Part shown: positions 27,301-41,497 of the stretch, piece by piece | Numbering within the stretch: position 1 is the stretch's first letter | How the letters are laid out: each line of letters opens with the position of its first letter | Assembly: GCA_036897445.1 (NCBI GenBank) | Contig: JAYMTL010000112.1 | Location: forward strand, 1-64,000 | DNA: 64,000 nt | Reading direction: 5' to 3' | Source: Pelargonium tetragonum | Lineage: Eukaryota > Streptophyta > Magnoliopsida > Geraniales > Geraniaceae | Translations under genes and position numbers: made by a program | The notes under the pieces: generated by a model | What the model saw: only the letters and a program-made list of their open reading frames with translations | Told to the model about the DNA's origin: nothing | Database searches by the model: none

Positions 27301-30300
27301 CTAGCCCCTCGTGGGAAGAAGGAGCTACAGTTAAGAGTTCCTTTTAACCTAAGTTTATATATCAGCTTTTCAGAGCTCTAAATCCTACTTAAAAAGCAAG
27401 AGAGTAGTTGCCTCTAATGATACCGATTTGTTAGGTAACGTTCCTTAATTATAGAAATTGTGAGGTTAAGTCCTTAAGGGCTAGGTTAAAGCAGCCATAC
27501 AAAAGGTTTTTGTCGATTGTTCGGGAGTTCTAATTTAGTATACTTTCACAATGACTATAAATTCCCTAAACTCAATGTATATCAGGAAAAATCCTTTTAA
27601 TATAAGTAATAAAAGGAAGCGCTTTTTTGTAAATTCAATTCTAGGAAAACTTAAATATTCAGCCCTGCCTCTCAAAATCACTACTGTTAGGGATCCCTTC
27701 ACTCGAGTTTAGTTAATGGGCCCCTTTTTTGTCTGGAATGTATACTAGTTACAACCATCCCTACCTCATATTTCTAATTAATGACGAGAGCTAAGCCTCA
27801 GTCAAATGCATTGCTTTATTTCAGTAACGAGGTTGGCCGGGACTAAGTAGGTATACTAACTAAAGAACTTTTTCGGGTATATGTTAAAGAAGCTTTCTAT
27901 CAAAGCACACTTATCATAAAATACGGGTTTTCAATCTCGGATAATCTAGAAGTGTTTCTCCTTTTTTAGTACAACTGCGATTTCTTAAAAGGAGATGCTT
28001 CAGCTTGTTTACGCGTGAGCTCGGACTTTCTTTCGAGAAACCCGTCCATATTCTTTGTGGGTTTTTATATTTCCTAGATTCTCCGGAATTCCTCTTCTAT
28101 ACTATACTTAATTTACGCTCTTAATAGTACTCGAGTGCAAAAGCTTAGCGACCCAACTCCTGCATCCTTTCCGGGTTAAAACTCGAGTTTTATATTCGTT
28201 CATAATCATAGGGCTCAAAGCTTATCCTTAACTTTGTTCAAAAAAACGACTCCTCTGCATACTAAAGGGGGATTTTTCTACTTCTTTTAGAATACTAACA
28301 AGGTTTTTTATAAAAGATCTTCAAAACAGTAAAAAATTCTTATCAAGCTCTGCTTCCTCTTTTTTTATAGCGTTAACACAGGACTTTCATAAAAATTCTT
28401 AATGCTTACCCAAGCAAGCCTTTAAGCTTCTCACACCCCTCTTAATAAAGAAATAGGGCCTTTCCTTTTTACTTCATTTTAACCCGGAAACGCTACGAGT
28501 AGGTTGTAATAAAGCACTTGTCAGAATCTCCTCGCGTCAAAGATATCTAAGTCGTAATAAGGACTTCTTATGCTAGGGGTCATGCATAAATAAAATGAAT
28601 GGCCGTCGGTAAGAGACTTCGTATACTGTAGACTCGGGGTGTATAGCTCTAACTACTAAAATATCGAACATTTCTAAAGCAGAATCACGGTTAGCCCTTA
28701 GACATGTACTTTTTCTAATTCTAGGATAAAACTCCTTAGATTACAGAAAGAAATTCTATGGTATGACTATCGAAAAATTTTATATTGTGATGTGCGGATT
28801 TAAACCTATTGATAAGATACTGGGCCACTTCTGAGAGATAAGGGAATCCTTACAGACAGGAGTTCCTTTTCTTAAACGATTTAAACGATAATTATAATTA
28901 CTCAATTCAAAGTAAATAGTTAGTAAGTAGCCTTGGTGGTTAATGCACTTCATATAGTATTATTAGACTTTTCGCTGTCACTTCATAAGGGTACTCGTTA
29001 TTTTTTTCGGAGCTTCCTTTTATAAAATTTTCTAGAAATTTAGCATAAAACATAAGAACTGAATAAAGAGATCCCAAAAAGAAGAAATTTGTTAGAGATT
29101 CTCAAAGAGTGTTGTTCTTATTTCTTATATAGCAAAAGTTTTTAAACCAAGAATTTTTAGGAGTACTGGGTTTCCTCCTTTTTTGTAAATGTACTAACTT
29201 TTTAGTGGATTCTTTATTCATAGGAAATCCTGGAAGAAAAAGTCTTCCTTGGAAAAATACACAGTCTGAAAAATGTGAGATTTCTACCATAAGTCAAAAG
29301 GGGCTAAATCAAGGAGGAATATCCTGAAATGCAGCCGAAGTAATCTATATTCACAGCTCGATATTCTAGATCTAGTATCAAATTCTTGAAAGGGTTCTCT
29401 TTTACTTTATGCTAACCTTTTGCTTTTACAGAATCCTTTATTATATAACGCCTCAAATCCATAAGATAAACTTCTTTCTTTTTCAATACGCGATTAGTCT
29501 CTAAAACACTAAGTTCAAGGGCTTACGAGTACGAGTTAAGAAAATCAAAATGTTAGAATAGGGGAAAGCTCTACCAAGCATATTATATTAAACTAAAGAG
29601 GCCGGAAGGTTCCCTACTTTAAGACTGGATATAACTACCCTGAAATATTTAGATACAAAAAGGGTAAAGATAAGCTCTAGTTTTAAACTTTGCAATAGAT
29701 TTTACGTCACAAAATCACTCTATATGAAACTACATAAATGTTTATATAGTACACCCCAAACTACCCGAGGGAAATTCCACCTCGCTAAAATCTAGGTGAA
29801 GGGGCTGCTTCGTATACCAAAGTATCGCTTAGAAAATCTTTTATATACTTGTATTGATTCCCTTTTTCTTAACTTAGTAATTGTAAGTAAATAAGTATAT
29901 ACCGAGTCTCCGCAAGAGATTTTTACAAAGGGTCTGCTCTTACTCAATACTCAAGGTGCTATGAAGCTAATATTCAAGTATTCAAGGGAATTTAACCGAA
30001 CTAAAGACGCTTCCTTATACGATTACTGAAATAACTAGGGCATTCTGACCCATTAAGTTTTACCGGAGCAATTCGGTATTTAGTTAATAGCCTGGGGTTA
30101 CGGCACTTGACCTTAACCTGACATTCTGCAAAACCCTTAGTACAGCTCTGCTAAAGTACTAACTAAAGGATTACCCTTTATAGCTAGACGGCCTATTTCC
30201 AAAGTTTCAATAGGGAGTCCGTGCTCATTACACTATCTTATTCTAGTTTCAACGATTTTTCTAAAGTAAAGAAAAATCTTAACTTAGTTAACGGGAATCC

Positions 30301-33300
30301 CTTACATCTTAATTTTGGCTTTACTGGTTTTGTTACAAGGGTTACTTTCTAATACCCCGCCTTCTTTTTACCCTTTTTTATAGAAATTTGGAATGGTTGA
30401 GAGCTTAAAAACAAGTATTGTCTTCTATTTCTGTCTTGATCAACGTTTTAATTCTTAACAGAGTTTTTCTATTGTTAACAAGATTCCTTGTGAAGGGTCG
30501 CTGTACTTTTTTAAGGAATAAGAATCTCTTACTTATAAGTTATAAAAACCCTTTTTAGTAACACAAATCCAGCTGGTTCTTTTTTGAGAGGCACTGTAAA
30601 AAGGACTGTAAGGACAATAGAATCTCCTTTTAAGTAATTACTAAAAGTTAAAGTGTAAGTTACGAGTTTCCTAATATTAGGGTTCCAGACAACTTTTATT
30701 CTTGTAAAACTCAACGTACCCCTTATAAAATAAAAAAGCTTAGCGGAGACACTGCATCGACTTTTACTCTACGACACGCGATCACGCGATTAAGGATACA
30801 TATTTATAATTAATCGAAACAACATAACCCAAAATCCTTGAATTGCATACAGGGCTCCCCTAGTTGACGTACCTAGACAAGGGACTCTTATAAATTGGAA
30901 TTTAGAGCTGGATAAATCTAAGACTTTCATAGAACATAGAATCTACTAGATATAGTAAACCCGAGGCACAAAGAATTTTCTGGAAGGATTTAATAGGTAT
31001 AAAAAATCTTAATAGGAGCGGTCTATATTACAAAAAAAGTTTCACTTGTTTCTTCGATACACAGGAATTTAAAAAGAAATTATATGGCCTCATAACTTAT
31101 ATCAGTAGCTAGTACAGGCTTGTGTATTCTTTTTCCTCCAATTTTCCAAGATTTGCTGCATTAGTATATAGAACTTTTCCTTTTCGTATAGTTTACTCCT
31201 AATGCTGACTTCGCAGGATTGTCCACTTTGTATAAGACTGAAAAGGATGCCTGAAGCTTCTTTTTTTACTTACATAGCCAAGAACTTTGTTTTTCCAAAA
31301 GGTTTCCGGTTTTATTGCAATTTACTTAGAAGCTAAAAATTTAGAGTAGGGCAAATATCCCTAAAGGGATCCTATGAGTAACCCCCTTTATACCTTTTGA
31401 GAGGAACAAGTTAGAGGTTGTGATTTCCAGTTCCAACAACATTTTTGTATTATCGGCTTTTCTACCCGGATATATCTACAAAAGAAATTTGAATTCTTAA
31501 AAAGGTAAAGACTAAACTGGTATAAAGTTTTTGTAATTCCTTGTAAATTAAAGTGTGCAACTGAATTTTTATTTTGAGTTTTAGACAAAAAAAGATAAGA
31601 TTTGTTGCCGATGACGGATTCGCGCATTTAAGGAGTTGCATCACTTTTCCATCTGTAAACCAAGGATCATCAACATCCTATATATTAGAGTTCCTCAGAT
31701 AAATTTCCTGTTAATTCTTTTATTCTACCAAATCTACCTATATAGTATAGTGTAAATCAGGATCAAAGGGGCCTCCTACAACTAAAAAGAGACAGGTCTT
31801 CCTCTTTGACACTTTAATAAGAAAATCCAAAGGATAAAATGAAAATGACTATATCTAATTCAATTTCTCTGAATAGGACTGGATTGGGAAAATAGCAGAG
31901 TAAGTCAATTTTCTAACCTTTTTGTCTCTACTCTTGTCTTGGGAAGGTCAAAAACTTATCCAATCTCTAGTTTCTAGGTTATTCAATAAATAAGTCTTAT
32001 CTCAAGGAAACCTCTTTCGGCCCCTATAAGGTTTTTTACAGAATTTGCAATTGTAACAGTCCCCTAAGGAAGCTTGTGGTTAATACTCTCCGAATGCTAC
32101 GTACTATATAAGTAATTAGTATATGAAGAAGTATAATACAAGAACTAGAGCACAAATGGAAAAGTTCTTCTATAGGAATATACCTTTAAGTCGTTTTTTC
32201 GAGTAACTACACCAGGTTGGGATCCGAGAGATAAAAGACTTTTTAGCTTTGCTTTATATAAGAGTCCTAATCTTTATGGGTTAAGGGAAATTGTATACGT
32301 CTAATCTCTCTTTTCATAAGACTCGCACTCTTAAATCTCTTACTAAAGTAAAGTCGAGACTCTATTATTTTCTACTCGTTCGACTCAGACTGAGTAAGTA
32401 GGTTCGAATATTATTAGCTATGAGCTGCCAGTCTTGTTATCCTTGCTATGAATCCACTTCATTTTTTTGTACACAAGTTTTTTCCACGAATCTTTAAAGT
32501 TAGAATACCTTTTTGCCGCCCTCTCTTACCAACAAAACCTACGGACGTTTTATGAGTAGAAGCGGGCATTATCTAAAATAAAAGCTTAGCCTAACTCTTT
32601 TAAGGAACACCCGGCATTACCTGGTAAAAAAGTAGCGGACCTCTTGTTATTTAACTATCCTTTATAGTGAAACTCTTAGTCTCACTACGCACACTCGAGA
32701 ACTTAACCAGAAGCCCGGGATTCCTTGACTTTAACTAATGCACAAGTTCGGGAATTTCTTACTAAGGGGGTATAGAATCCTTAATCTTAGACATGGAAAA
32801 TAACTTTACTTATTATTCTAGAGTCTTTTTAACCGGGATTACTCCAAGACTGCTACTGTGGAGTTTATTAAGTCTGCTTTTTTTTATCAACTACAATAAC
32901 AAGCGGGTCTTCCATAATAGTATGCCTTCTATCAGAATTCAGTAAAGTCTAAACATCTCTATGACATTTTATATAAAAAAGACAAGAAATCTTGCTATCT
33001 TTTTAGTTGAAAAGAGGCTCTGAACTCTTTCTTATTTTTAAAGCGATCCATCTTCCATGGAAATGAAAAGAAAAAGATTCTCTCTTCCCTTAGCATAAAA
33101 GCTGCCCAGTAAGTATTAGACTATCTTTTCTGTTTTTAGGTCCTTTATTTTGTGGTATTCCAACTGACCTTATGTAGGTGTACTTGTATTCTGCATTATC
33201 TGGTATAATAGAAAAGTATAGTGCACGTCACTAGCCTTAAGCTCTCTTACTTGATGTAAAGATACAAACTTCATTCTAGTTGGTCGGAGTATAGCGGCGG

Positions 33301-34279
33301 ACACTCCTAACCTCTTATATGTGGTTCTAGGACTGCCGTGTATCAACGTGCAATATATCTAGTACTAGTAGCGTATAAGAACTTGTTTCTTTTTAAGTAA
33401 AAGGAAGATTTTCCGCCTCTCTAAGGAAGGGGCACTCTACCGTCTAACGTCTAAAATGTAATTGCAATCAAGGTTCGCTTCTAGTTTTTAACAAGGGAGC
33501 TCTTATTTAGGAATGAGTAGCAACTTTAAAAACTTCTAACTTAAAACAAGTAACAATTAAGCAAGAACAGCTGTAATATTTACAACTAATAATAAGAGAT
33601 TTCCCTTTAACCCCGCCCTTTAAAAAATTCCAAGTTCATTTACTTTGTTTTCAAGAGGGGTAAAAGAAATGTGGGTGTAGCGTATTATTAGTTATTCTCC
33701 GGGCTTTTATAAAAGGAGAAACTAGAAGACCCTACTCTGGATGTTGTGGATACCTTGTAAAAGTTTAAGGTTTATCGGAAACTTTCTATCTAGACTATTC
33801 CGGGACAAAAAAGTTCTTAAAATTCCCATTTCGTTAAATAAAGAGTTTAGAAAATGTAGGCGAACCTAGCAGGAAAGACCCTACCTTATGTCTTACTAAT
33901 AAAAAAAGGTTTAAGATTCCAGAGAAAATCGTAAAATTACCTTTTATTTTAGCTGAATACAAATAAAGTAAGGCGAGAGTTCTAATCTCAAATTCTTAGT
34001 GACCCTCAGAACTTTCTTTAGAGCTATTCTAGTCTTCTTAATCCTATACTACCTAGCTTCTTATAAAGCCATACCCTTGTTAACTACAAAACTTTGTAAA
34101 ATACTATCTTCTTAGCCCTCACTTACTGAACTTCTGAGACTTACTAAATAACTCTAAATAATAAAGAACTTGACTTTTAAACAATAGAGTCCGGTAAGTA
34201 GAATTCCCTAGTACTAAGCCCTTTTTCTTAAAAAAGTACCTTTTTCCACCGCCCCTATAATTAAGAATTAAGTGCAGTT

Positions 34280-34700
34280 CTTTGGATAGGAACTACCTAT
34301 AGGAAGAAGTACCATAAATAAGTATAAGATAAGGAAGAAATAGAGGTTTAGTGACTAGTAGCATAGAGAAGACGGATCCTTTATTATAGTAATAGATACG
34401 GTTAATATTTAATATAGAGTTATACTATCTACACCACTTTTCGCTTCGTATAAGGAGTCTTAATGATCCTACCGATTGTTTATAGCACACACCCTATAGC
34501 GCTAGCCATAGTAGGCATTGCCCCTTTTGTATATAAGTTGAAATTAATATAGTATTACAGTTATACAGATATATAGATAGAAAGTAAGAAAGATAAGGTT
34601 TTTTCTGAGAACTCCTTGGTAGGGAATAGGTTGCTGTAGTTAATAGACCCCCTATATAGATAACGTTTATATAGGTATATAGGGACTCCTTCACTTTGGA
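34280..34700. other. Purine-rich island with AT-rich stretches
   Basis: Recurring words AGATA, ATAGATAGAAAG, TAGTAAT and TATATAGG on the plus strand. No gene recognised; a 66-codon minus frame here is judged chance. Confidence 0.25.
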
Positions 34701-35099
34701 TCTTGCTGAGACGGGCGTACCTTGTAAAGAACAGAAATTCCTTTTTTTACGCTTTCATTCCAAGTATAGAATTCCCTTTTGAACAGCATAGAATTTCATT
34801 GCACAATTATACTCCTATAGGATGTAGGAAGTGCTCAATCCTAGGTCGATAATCGCACCAAAAAAGAAGTACAAATTTAACTAAAGTATACACCTCGGGG
34901 AAGTCTTTTGGCTAGCAAAAACGCGGATTGGGTATTCATAATTATAACAAAACAAAGGGTCCATACCTAAAAGAGGAGCTGTGATTACGGATAAAGAATA
35001 TCAGTAAAAGAAATCCTAAGGAGAAAATCTTTCTGAGTTTTTTACTAGATAAGCTTAAAGTTCAAATCAGGTATTAGCTCTATGCTCAGCGCCAGATCA

Positions 35100-35620
35100 A
35101 AGTCAGTCTTTGGAAGTACTCTTACTTGAAAAGGCTTTTAATCATTTTAAAAGGAACCCTTTATCTCTAGGCTCATACCTTGATACCCAGGTTCAGAACC
35201 AATCAACAAAACGGAAACCCCTTAAAAAAGTCAACTTAAAATCTCGTCACTTCATTTACTCAAAACTCATTACTTTACTTAGAACGTGGATACCCTACGA
35301 CCCTACTCCCTTCATACTCTTGTTCTGGCTTGTTTCATATGCATAATACCTAAACCTTTCCTAGCTAAACCTGCTTTGGAGCGATACCTATGCCTAAAAA
35401 CCCTACTGTACTGTATCCACTTAAAAACGCCTAACATTAGACTTGAAATATCAAAGACTTGTACTACTTCTGTGAAGACCTTACTTACTTATCACTCTCC
35501 TTTTGAAAGACTTGTTGTTAAAGATAGGAGCCACGTAAGAGCCCGAAACCCCAGATTTTTAAAAGGCTTTTACGAAACAGAATTACACTTTCTATCTAGA
35601 TTAAAGGTACCGGAATAAGT
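35100..35620. other. Pyrimidine-rich island containing two overlapping chance-length ORFs
   Basis: Few G bases on the plus strand. Plus-strand frames at 35110-35346 (78 codons) and 35286-35618 (110 codons) overlap in different phases and match nothing I know. Such lengths are expected a few times in 64 kb at this composition, more so where T/C bias removes TAG and TGA. Confidence 0.3.
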
Positions 35621-36469
35621 AAGCAATACAGAACAACAAAGACACTTTTCTATTTGCCTTTGTCCTTCGAAAAAAAATTTCCTACTCTACTTTAACCGAA
35701 AGTTCAGTAGTTAAAATATGCTTTACGAGTACTCCTAGAAAAGTCTATTTATAGTTACTTCATAAAAATTCTTTTTTATCGCTAGTTTAGATACCCTGTG
35801 TAGAAGGTAGAAAGACTTTCTGGGCAAGATTTCGTATTTCAGTATTTGCTTTTTCAGATGATTTTTAGGGCTTACTTTATAAGATAAGAAAATTCTAGCT
35901 TAAGAGGGCCCCATTTTTTTTACTTAATTACCCTTTCTAAATCTACAAAGTGGAACTCTCTTGACCTGGAAACTTGTACGCATTTCTTAATTTAGTGGGA
36001 CGCTGGAATGAAAGAAACGAATCTCCTACTAAGAAATTTCCTTAGAACGCTTACCTAAACTACAAAAAGGGATTTTTTTCTCCGGGAAATTTATAGGGAA
36101 ACCCCTTGTATTACACTAAAAAATAAGAAACCAACCAAGACTATAAAAGAGCCTTCTAATTTCTTTCTTTCCTTTCTGAAACCAGCTAGCCTGCAAAAAC
36201 CCTATATTCAGTTCTACCTCGTTATTTGAAAACTGTTCTTAGAGCCTCTCAAGCAGATGCATTCCCATTAAATTTAAACACTTATTTAACTTATTAAATT
36301 CCTTTCTCTAGTTTAGGCTAATATCTAACCTTACGAAGAAGCAACGGCTCACCTATTTCCAGGGAAATCCTTGTAAAAGAAAGTAAGGAGTTAGGATGCT
36401 TTTTACGTAAAAAAACTAGCTTACAGAACTCTAAAAGGGTACTTTAAAAGAACCCTCCTACAAATCTTA

Positions 36470-36720
36470 CTTTTGATTAAAGACTCAAGGCCTTTCCTAT
36501 CCCTATACACTCTTGAGCTCCCCCTTGACTTTAGTTTGATAGTACAGTCATACCTATATACCCCACCCACCTCTTACGGACTTCTTTGTTACTTGTTCTT
36601 TACTTTTCTTCTTGACCTGTTTTATACTCACTCTCTTACTCTATATCAGTATACCTATCTTTAGACCTACACCTATCGTATACTACATCGAGTCTTACTC
36701 TTCTTAGTAGGAGCTATTAT
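36470..36720. other. Pyrimidine-rich island
   Basis: The plus strand is T/C-rich and contains ATACCCCACCC, found on the opposite strand near 60970 within a purine-rich island. A 63-codon open frame here reads as a hydrophobic low-complexity peptide. No gene recognised. Confidence 0.35.
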
Positions 36721-37118
36721 ACCAGTCCTAGGGAGATTCCCGTATTCCCTAGTATAGATATTGATAGATAGTATAGGTATTAGATAGTTAAGATAAGAAA
36801 GTAAACTATTAAAATGAAAAATGTAATATTTCTAGTTTATTCCTGGCTATACTTCTATAACTTAAGGTAAGGCTTGCTCTTTTATACGTTCCTTCGTTTC
36901 CAATCTCTAAACCTAAAGTAATGCGTTTGCGATAAAGACCCTAGAACTAAAGGGTTCTTTCTTAAGTCTTTTAGGAGAGGAAGAGAGGTGGTAATAAATG
37001 AAGCAAATAAGTAGAGAATCGAGTTTTCAAGTGGGTTATAGTTGTATTTACAGATGCCCCAGACGTTGTATAATATAGAAAGTCTTCCAATAAGAAGATT
37101 TGGAGATTTCCCAGTTTT

Positions 37119-37156
37119 CTTTCTTAGTCTTATAAGTACTGTGGGACTTGAACCAA
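37119..37156 (-). pseudogene. tRNA-like fragment, copy A
   Basis: The minus strand reads GGTTCAAGTCCCACAGTAC followed by flanking sequence shared with copy B: 30 of 36 positions match 54338-54373, including an identical 14-nt block CTTTCTTAGTCTTA. The shared flank shows that the copied unit extended beyond the tRNA-like part. Upstream on the minus strand (to about 37200), a D-loop-like CCTTGGTAAAAG and a hairpin with loop TTGTAAA could be further tRNA remnants, but pairing is poor. Confidence 0.35.
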
Positions 37157-39439
37157 AGATCTTTCTTTTTACAAGAGAACTTTTACCAAGGTTTTTTTAC
37201 TTGTAAAAATACAGATCTGCAAGAAATCCCAGAACCTGGTAATATCCGATATCAACCCTAAGTTTTCCTGACTATTTCTCGGCAATACTAACCTTTCTAT
37301 TGCGCCCCATATCCATAGTAAGTAGGTTTCTTTCTTAGCTTTACAAGTTTAATAGCCCAGTAAACAACCTACTAAATAACGAAATACTGGTAAAACCTAG
37401 TCTTAACTCTAAAAACTTTTGACATAAGGGCACAGAATGTGTACCCTGTTTGAGAATCTGGAATAAGGAATATATTTTTGTAAATGTCTTCCTAAGGATT
37501 TATGAAGGCCTCCTTGTTTTACAACAGCCCGTTTGATAATTGTAAATATTTTGCTTACGGGATTTGAACCCTTGTTTAGAACCTAAGCATTCTAAAGTTA
37601 ATAAAGCATAAATTAAGACCCGAGATAAAACTACTCTTTTTTATATAACTAGGATTGTTTCACATCTCAAATTTGTATCTGTTTAGCAGAAAAATGTTTT
37701 CTTTATTTGTAACACAAGAATTGCCTTCGTAGAGTCTTAGTACCGTTCGAACCCTTCATTGGAACTTTGCGCGGCATAATATTTATTATACCTTTATAGA
37801 TTTCGTAAGATTTTTTAAGGTACTCCCTACTAGATTTACCCTGCTACACAGGATTTTTCTTGGCATGCCCCTATTTACTATAAGTCATAAAAAGTACTCG
37901 TTAAGCAAGTTAAGGGCCCCTATTACTATACTATGGGAAAAATCATTCCTTTATATATTGAATAAGCAAGGAGATGAAAAATTCTCAAAAGAAAATTGTA
38001 TAACCTATCAAAAAAGTCCAGTTAAGGGACCAAAAATTTATTTAACACTAGAATCTACTTTTATTATACCATAACATTGCATACTCCTTGTAATCAATGT
38101 ACTTACAACACAAGGTCCTTCTCCGTATTATTAAAAAACAACATGTCCCTGAAAACAAGGGTTTATAAAAAAACCACGAAGTCTTTTTCGAGAACAAAAA
38201 GTTCTTCGGATACCCCTTATAGTTATGTTTATTAACCGGATACCTTTTACTCTTGTGTGGGGGTGTTCCTTAGAATAGGGTGACGTACGTTGCTTAGTAT
38301 ATATGCTTAATGTTTTAGTTTAGGGTTCTATAATTTCTAAAAGGGAGAAGTTTAAATTACATATACATTAAGACACCCCAAAGGGTAATAATTTCTTTCT
38401 AAGTTTACTTCGGCGGTATTCTATGGACCAGAGGATTCCTAAAAGAAAGTAGTCTTTATAGTGCAGGCTTAATTTGTTAAGTATTTAGTTGTAATAACAT
38501 AACGGAGTCTTTGTACACATTTAGAGAGTTTTGACTTCTTTCTTGTGTTTTCTTGTGTACAGCACGTGTCGGTTTTTCTATTTGTGTTTTGCCTCAGATT
38601 TAACAGTTACCTATATAAATGCTTCTTCCTGAAACGGAGCTTTATTAAAGTTGTATAAAGTACTAGCTTTTGGTTTTTAAGAACTCTTTTTAAGGTTTTA
38701 TAATGCTAGACCTCTTATCTTTCTAGGTCTTAACCTTTCCCTTGCTCCAAATTGGAAAACTCCTAAGGACTCTTTCTATGTACTATTGCTTCCTAAATAC
38801 AACTCAAAAGGAGTCTAGAGAGCCCTAAGATGGCTGCCCTCGTTTAGTACTATTAGTTAAGATAGTTAAGAAACTCCCTAACATCTTTATTATAATTATA
38901 CGAAAAGGAACCCTGAGATCAGAGGAGTACAAAACTTCTTATCCTCCTTGAATGTCTTTAACTAAGAAATTCTGGAATGCTTAGGACACCTTAAAAACAG
39001 ATTTATAGCCTGAAAATCTCCTTGCTAAGTGGTAGCTCTACGCTTTAGTAAAACTCCGGATTCAAATTGATAATTAAGGGATCCTTACAAGTAGCATACA
39101 AGATTCCTAACTTTAGAAGCTTCCCCGTTTAATTAAACTTGAATTCCTCAGAAAATCAAACTATACTCGGTTCTACTTGGGAGTTCTTTAATTCTTAGCG
39201 CCTAAAGCTTCACTTCCTTTTTCTTCATTTTTTGTTTATTTGTTTTCCTTCCTGGAGGAGGGTATTCCTCTTGTTTGTATTAGTATTTAGTATAAGGTAA
39301 ACTCCTTTCTCGACTTAACAAGTATAAGTACTCGCTTTTTAGCATGTTATATCCCTACCCTAAAGGTTTTTCTATTACTAAGATACTTTCATATGAAGAC
39401 TGCCGAGTAAGAAAGCTCTTTCCTAATTAGGGAAGAAAG

Positions 39440-39790
39440 TTCTTTTTGACTTTTATGAAAGCCACTGTTAATAGGATTGACTTTTTTAGATTCTCTTACT
39501 CCGGGTCCCCAGGGAGCCCTATATTCTATACGATACGGCTTACGAATTCTTTAGCTTTAGAGTTCCCTTCTACCTATCTTTCTATTAGTCTTTTGTATGT
39601 AGCTTTCTTTGTAATACCTGTTTTCTGTAGCCCTACTTTCTGATTCTGTATCATCGCTAAACTCTTACTCTCCGTCTTAGACTTAGAATAACTTAACTCT
39701 TACCATATTCTTCTGAGCGGAACCTTTCCTCTTTATTTATACTGCCTGCTGCTTTTACTCTGTAACCTACGTATCTTAGTTTTCCTGCTA
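39440..39790. other. Pyrimidine-rich island
   Basis: T/C-rich plus strand with words CTGTATC, TCTTACT, CTACTTTC and CCTATCTTTC, like the other islands. The 65-codon plus frame at 39446-39643 is hydrophobic and Ser-rich, as expected from T/C bias, and is not called a gene. Confidence 0.35.
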
Positions 39791-40967
39791 ACTACTAGAA
39801 AAACCCCGAATTATTGGAATTTCCTAACTCAAATTTGTTAAGAGCTTGTTGGGAATCCTTGGGGGCTTTTTTAAGGAAAAAGAGAGTGGCCCTTTTTGAA
39901 AAGCTAGTATAATTTATAAACTAACTCGATTTCGGGGAAATTCCGTATAACTAAGTCAAAACTGAGTTGAATATCCCCCTTTTTTATAAAATTCAATTGT
40001 AAGCTTATAGCGGATTTTTTACTAGAACTCCTCTGCCTCTGGGCAAACAAGTCCGAAGTTTATGCAATACAGAGGTTCTGTTTACAACTAGATGACTATA
40101 AATAAGAAGGATAGGTACCGGCGACTAGAGAATACTAATGTATCTCCTCAAGAAATATCGCTACGAATACAAATCAGCAGAGGTCTAGTCAATTTCCCAA
40201 GATTCAGAATAAAAGAAGCGGTTTGCGGATAATTAATTAGTAAGTAATTAATTTAAGACTTTCAGCCAGGGCTCTTTAATTAGTGGAGAAGCTTTATAAG
40301 AATATGAAGTAAGGGCTATGCCCAAGGGGGAATGTACTGCTCTCTCCCCTATTACATTTTTCATTTAGCGTTTGTTAGCTTTTCCTACTCCTGAATTTAT
40401 ATACAGGTATTGTAAATAAGGGGTATCAAGAATTGGAAGAAAGTTATACTTGTTCAAAACAGAGTAAGTTAGTGAAACCCCGTGAGTTCTTGTATTAACG
40501 TTGGGCTATATTCATGTAAAAGGGACCCCGCAACCCTATTAAGTTTGTTTCCTCCTTACTGATAAAAGCATAAAGCAAGGGGGATAACTAATACAATTCC
40601 TAGGCTATCTATAAAATATAGTTCTAAGATACAGCTTAAGGCCGGAGCAAGGGTTAACAGCTTTTACTAAGCTAGTAAGAGGTAATGCGTAGTATTAGAG
40701 TAAGTTAGGACAAGTAAAGTCAAGCTCAAATATAAGGGGTCTAGCCTTGGATAATCCGGTTATTCTGAATAAGTAGAAGGGCTAGTTTCTGGTTGGTTAT
40801 CTTCTATTATTCGCTTTCTTTTAACTTAATATACTAATATGCGAGCTTACGACCTATTTAAGTTACCCTTTTCATTTACGGAAGCTTGGAAAAGTTAGAG
40901 TTTTTAACGTTGCACGGAGATCCTGGATTTACTTAATCTCAGTCTTCACTAAACTAAATAAGACTGT

Positions 40968-41030
40968 CGACTTGAACCTGCGGCATACTATATTCATGCA
41001 CTATGTTTTACTGGATTATTCCTCCCATTC
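40968..41030 (-). pseudogene. tRNA-like fragment with GCCGCAGGTTCAAGT block
   Basis: The minus strand carries the same 15-nt T-arm-like block (40970-40984) as 20378-20392, preceded by a GCAT/ATGC stem with a 9-nt loop and a D-loop-like CCAGTAAAACATAG. The two copies share the oversized loop layout but little other sequence. Decayed tRNA is the simplest reading; chance is possible. Confidence 0.25.
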
Positions 41031-41167
41031 AAGCATATAATTTTCTTTTACCTACTATTATGTTATACCGTACTAAAAAGGAAGAACGCGTAGTTATGCA
41101 TACTGACTGATAAAAAGTTAAAGTAAAGTTAGAGAAAAAGCAAGTTATACAGAACAAAACCACTAAA

Positions 41168-41497
41168 GTGTGGCTAGATTTCCTTCTTTATAGAGCCTTC
41201 TCCTATTTAGTAGCGCTCCTACATCTATCTTGCTTGTTTCCTTTTGTATATAAGGGCGCTTTAGCAGCGTATTTGCAGAAATATAAAAACAAACCAGTTC
41301 CACTAGAGATCCGCTTATCTAAAAGAGTCCCACCCTTACTTAACTTCTTTCTATTAAATGATATCCCGAGAAACTCTGTTTTCTTTACTAAGAGGAAATC
41401 CTTACTAATTTCAAGTGTCAGTTATTTTCCTTATCGTGTATGTTCCTCCGCAAGTCCTTTCTTTAAAACAAAACTAAAAAGCGGTCCAAACCCGTGA
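41168..41497 (+). other. Unassigned 109-codon ORF, probably chance
   Basis: This frame starts MWLDFLLYRAFSYLVALLHL, with a hydrophobic N-terminal third that could form one membrane segment, then a basic, Ser/Pro/Phe-rich remainder. I recognise no family or motif. It has no clear leader or neighbour, and its composition follows the local T/C bias. At about 35% GC roughly one to three frames of this length are expected in 64 kb on six frames, so it is listed only for completeness. Confidence 0.12.

Larger units (their letters stand above)
15281..34279. other. Gene-free stretch
   Basis: Apart from the tRNA-like fragments and repeats listed separately, nothing is recognised. Minor items: a tRNA-like GAGTGGCCAAGGTAGCGC near 20744 without a usable T arm, AT microsatellites near 18700, 22995 and 26030, tandem 8-mers at 30775-30790 (CACGCGAT twice) and 29971-29986 (TATTCAAG twice), and a 12-bp palindrome at 33704-33715. 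All open frames are 94 codons or shorter. Confidence 0.5.

Noticed and set aside
35286-35618. 110-codon plus-strand ORF
   Set aside because: No recognisable domain, overlaps another frame in a different phase, and sits in a T/C-biased island. With a stop chance near 0.07 per codon at about 35% GC, a few such ORFs are expected in 64 kb.
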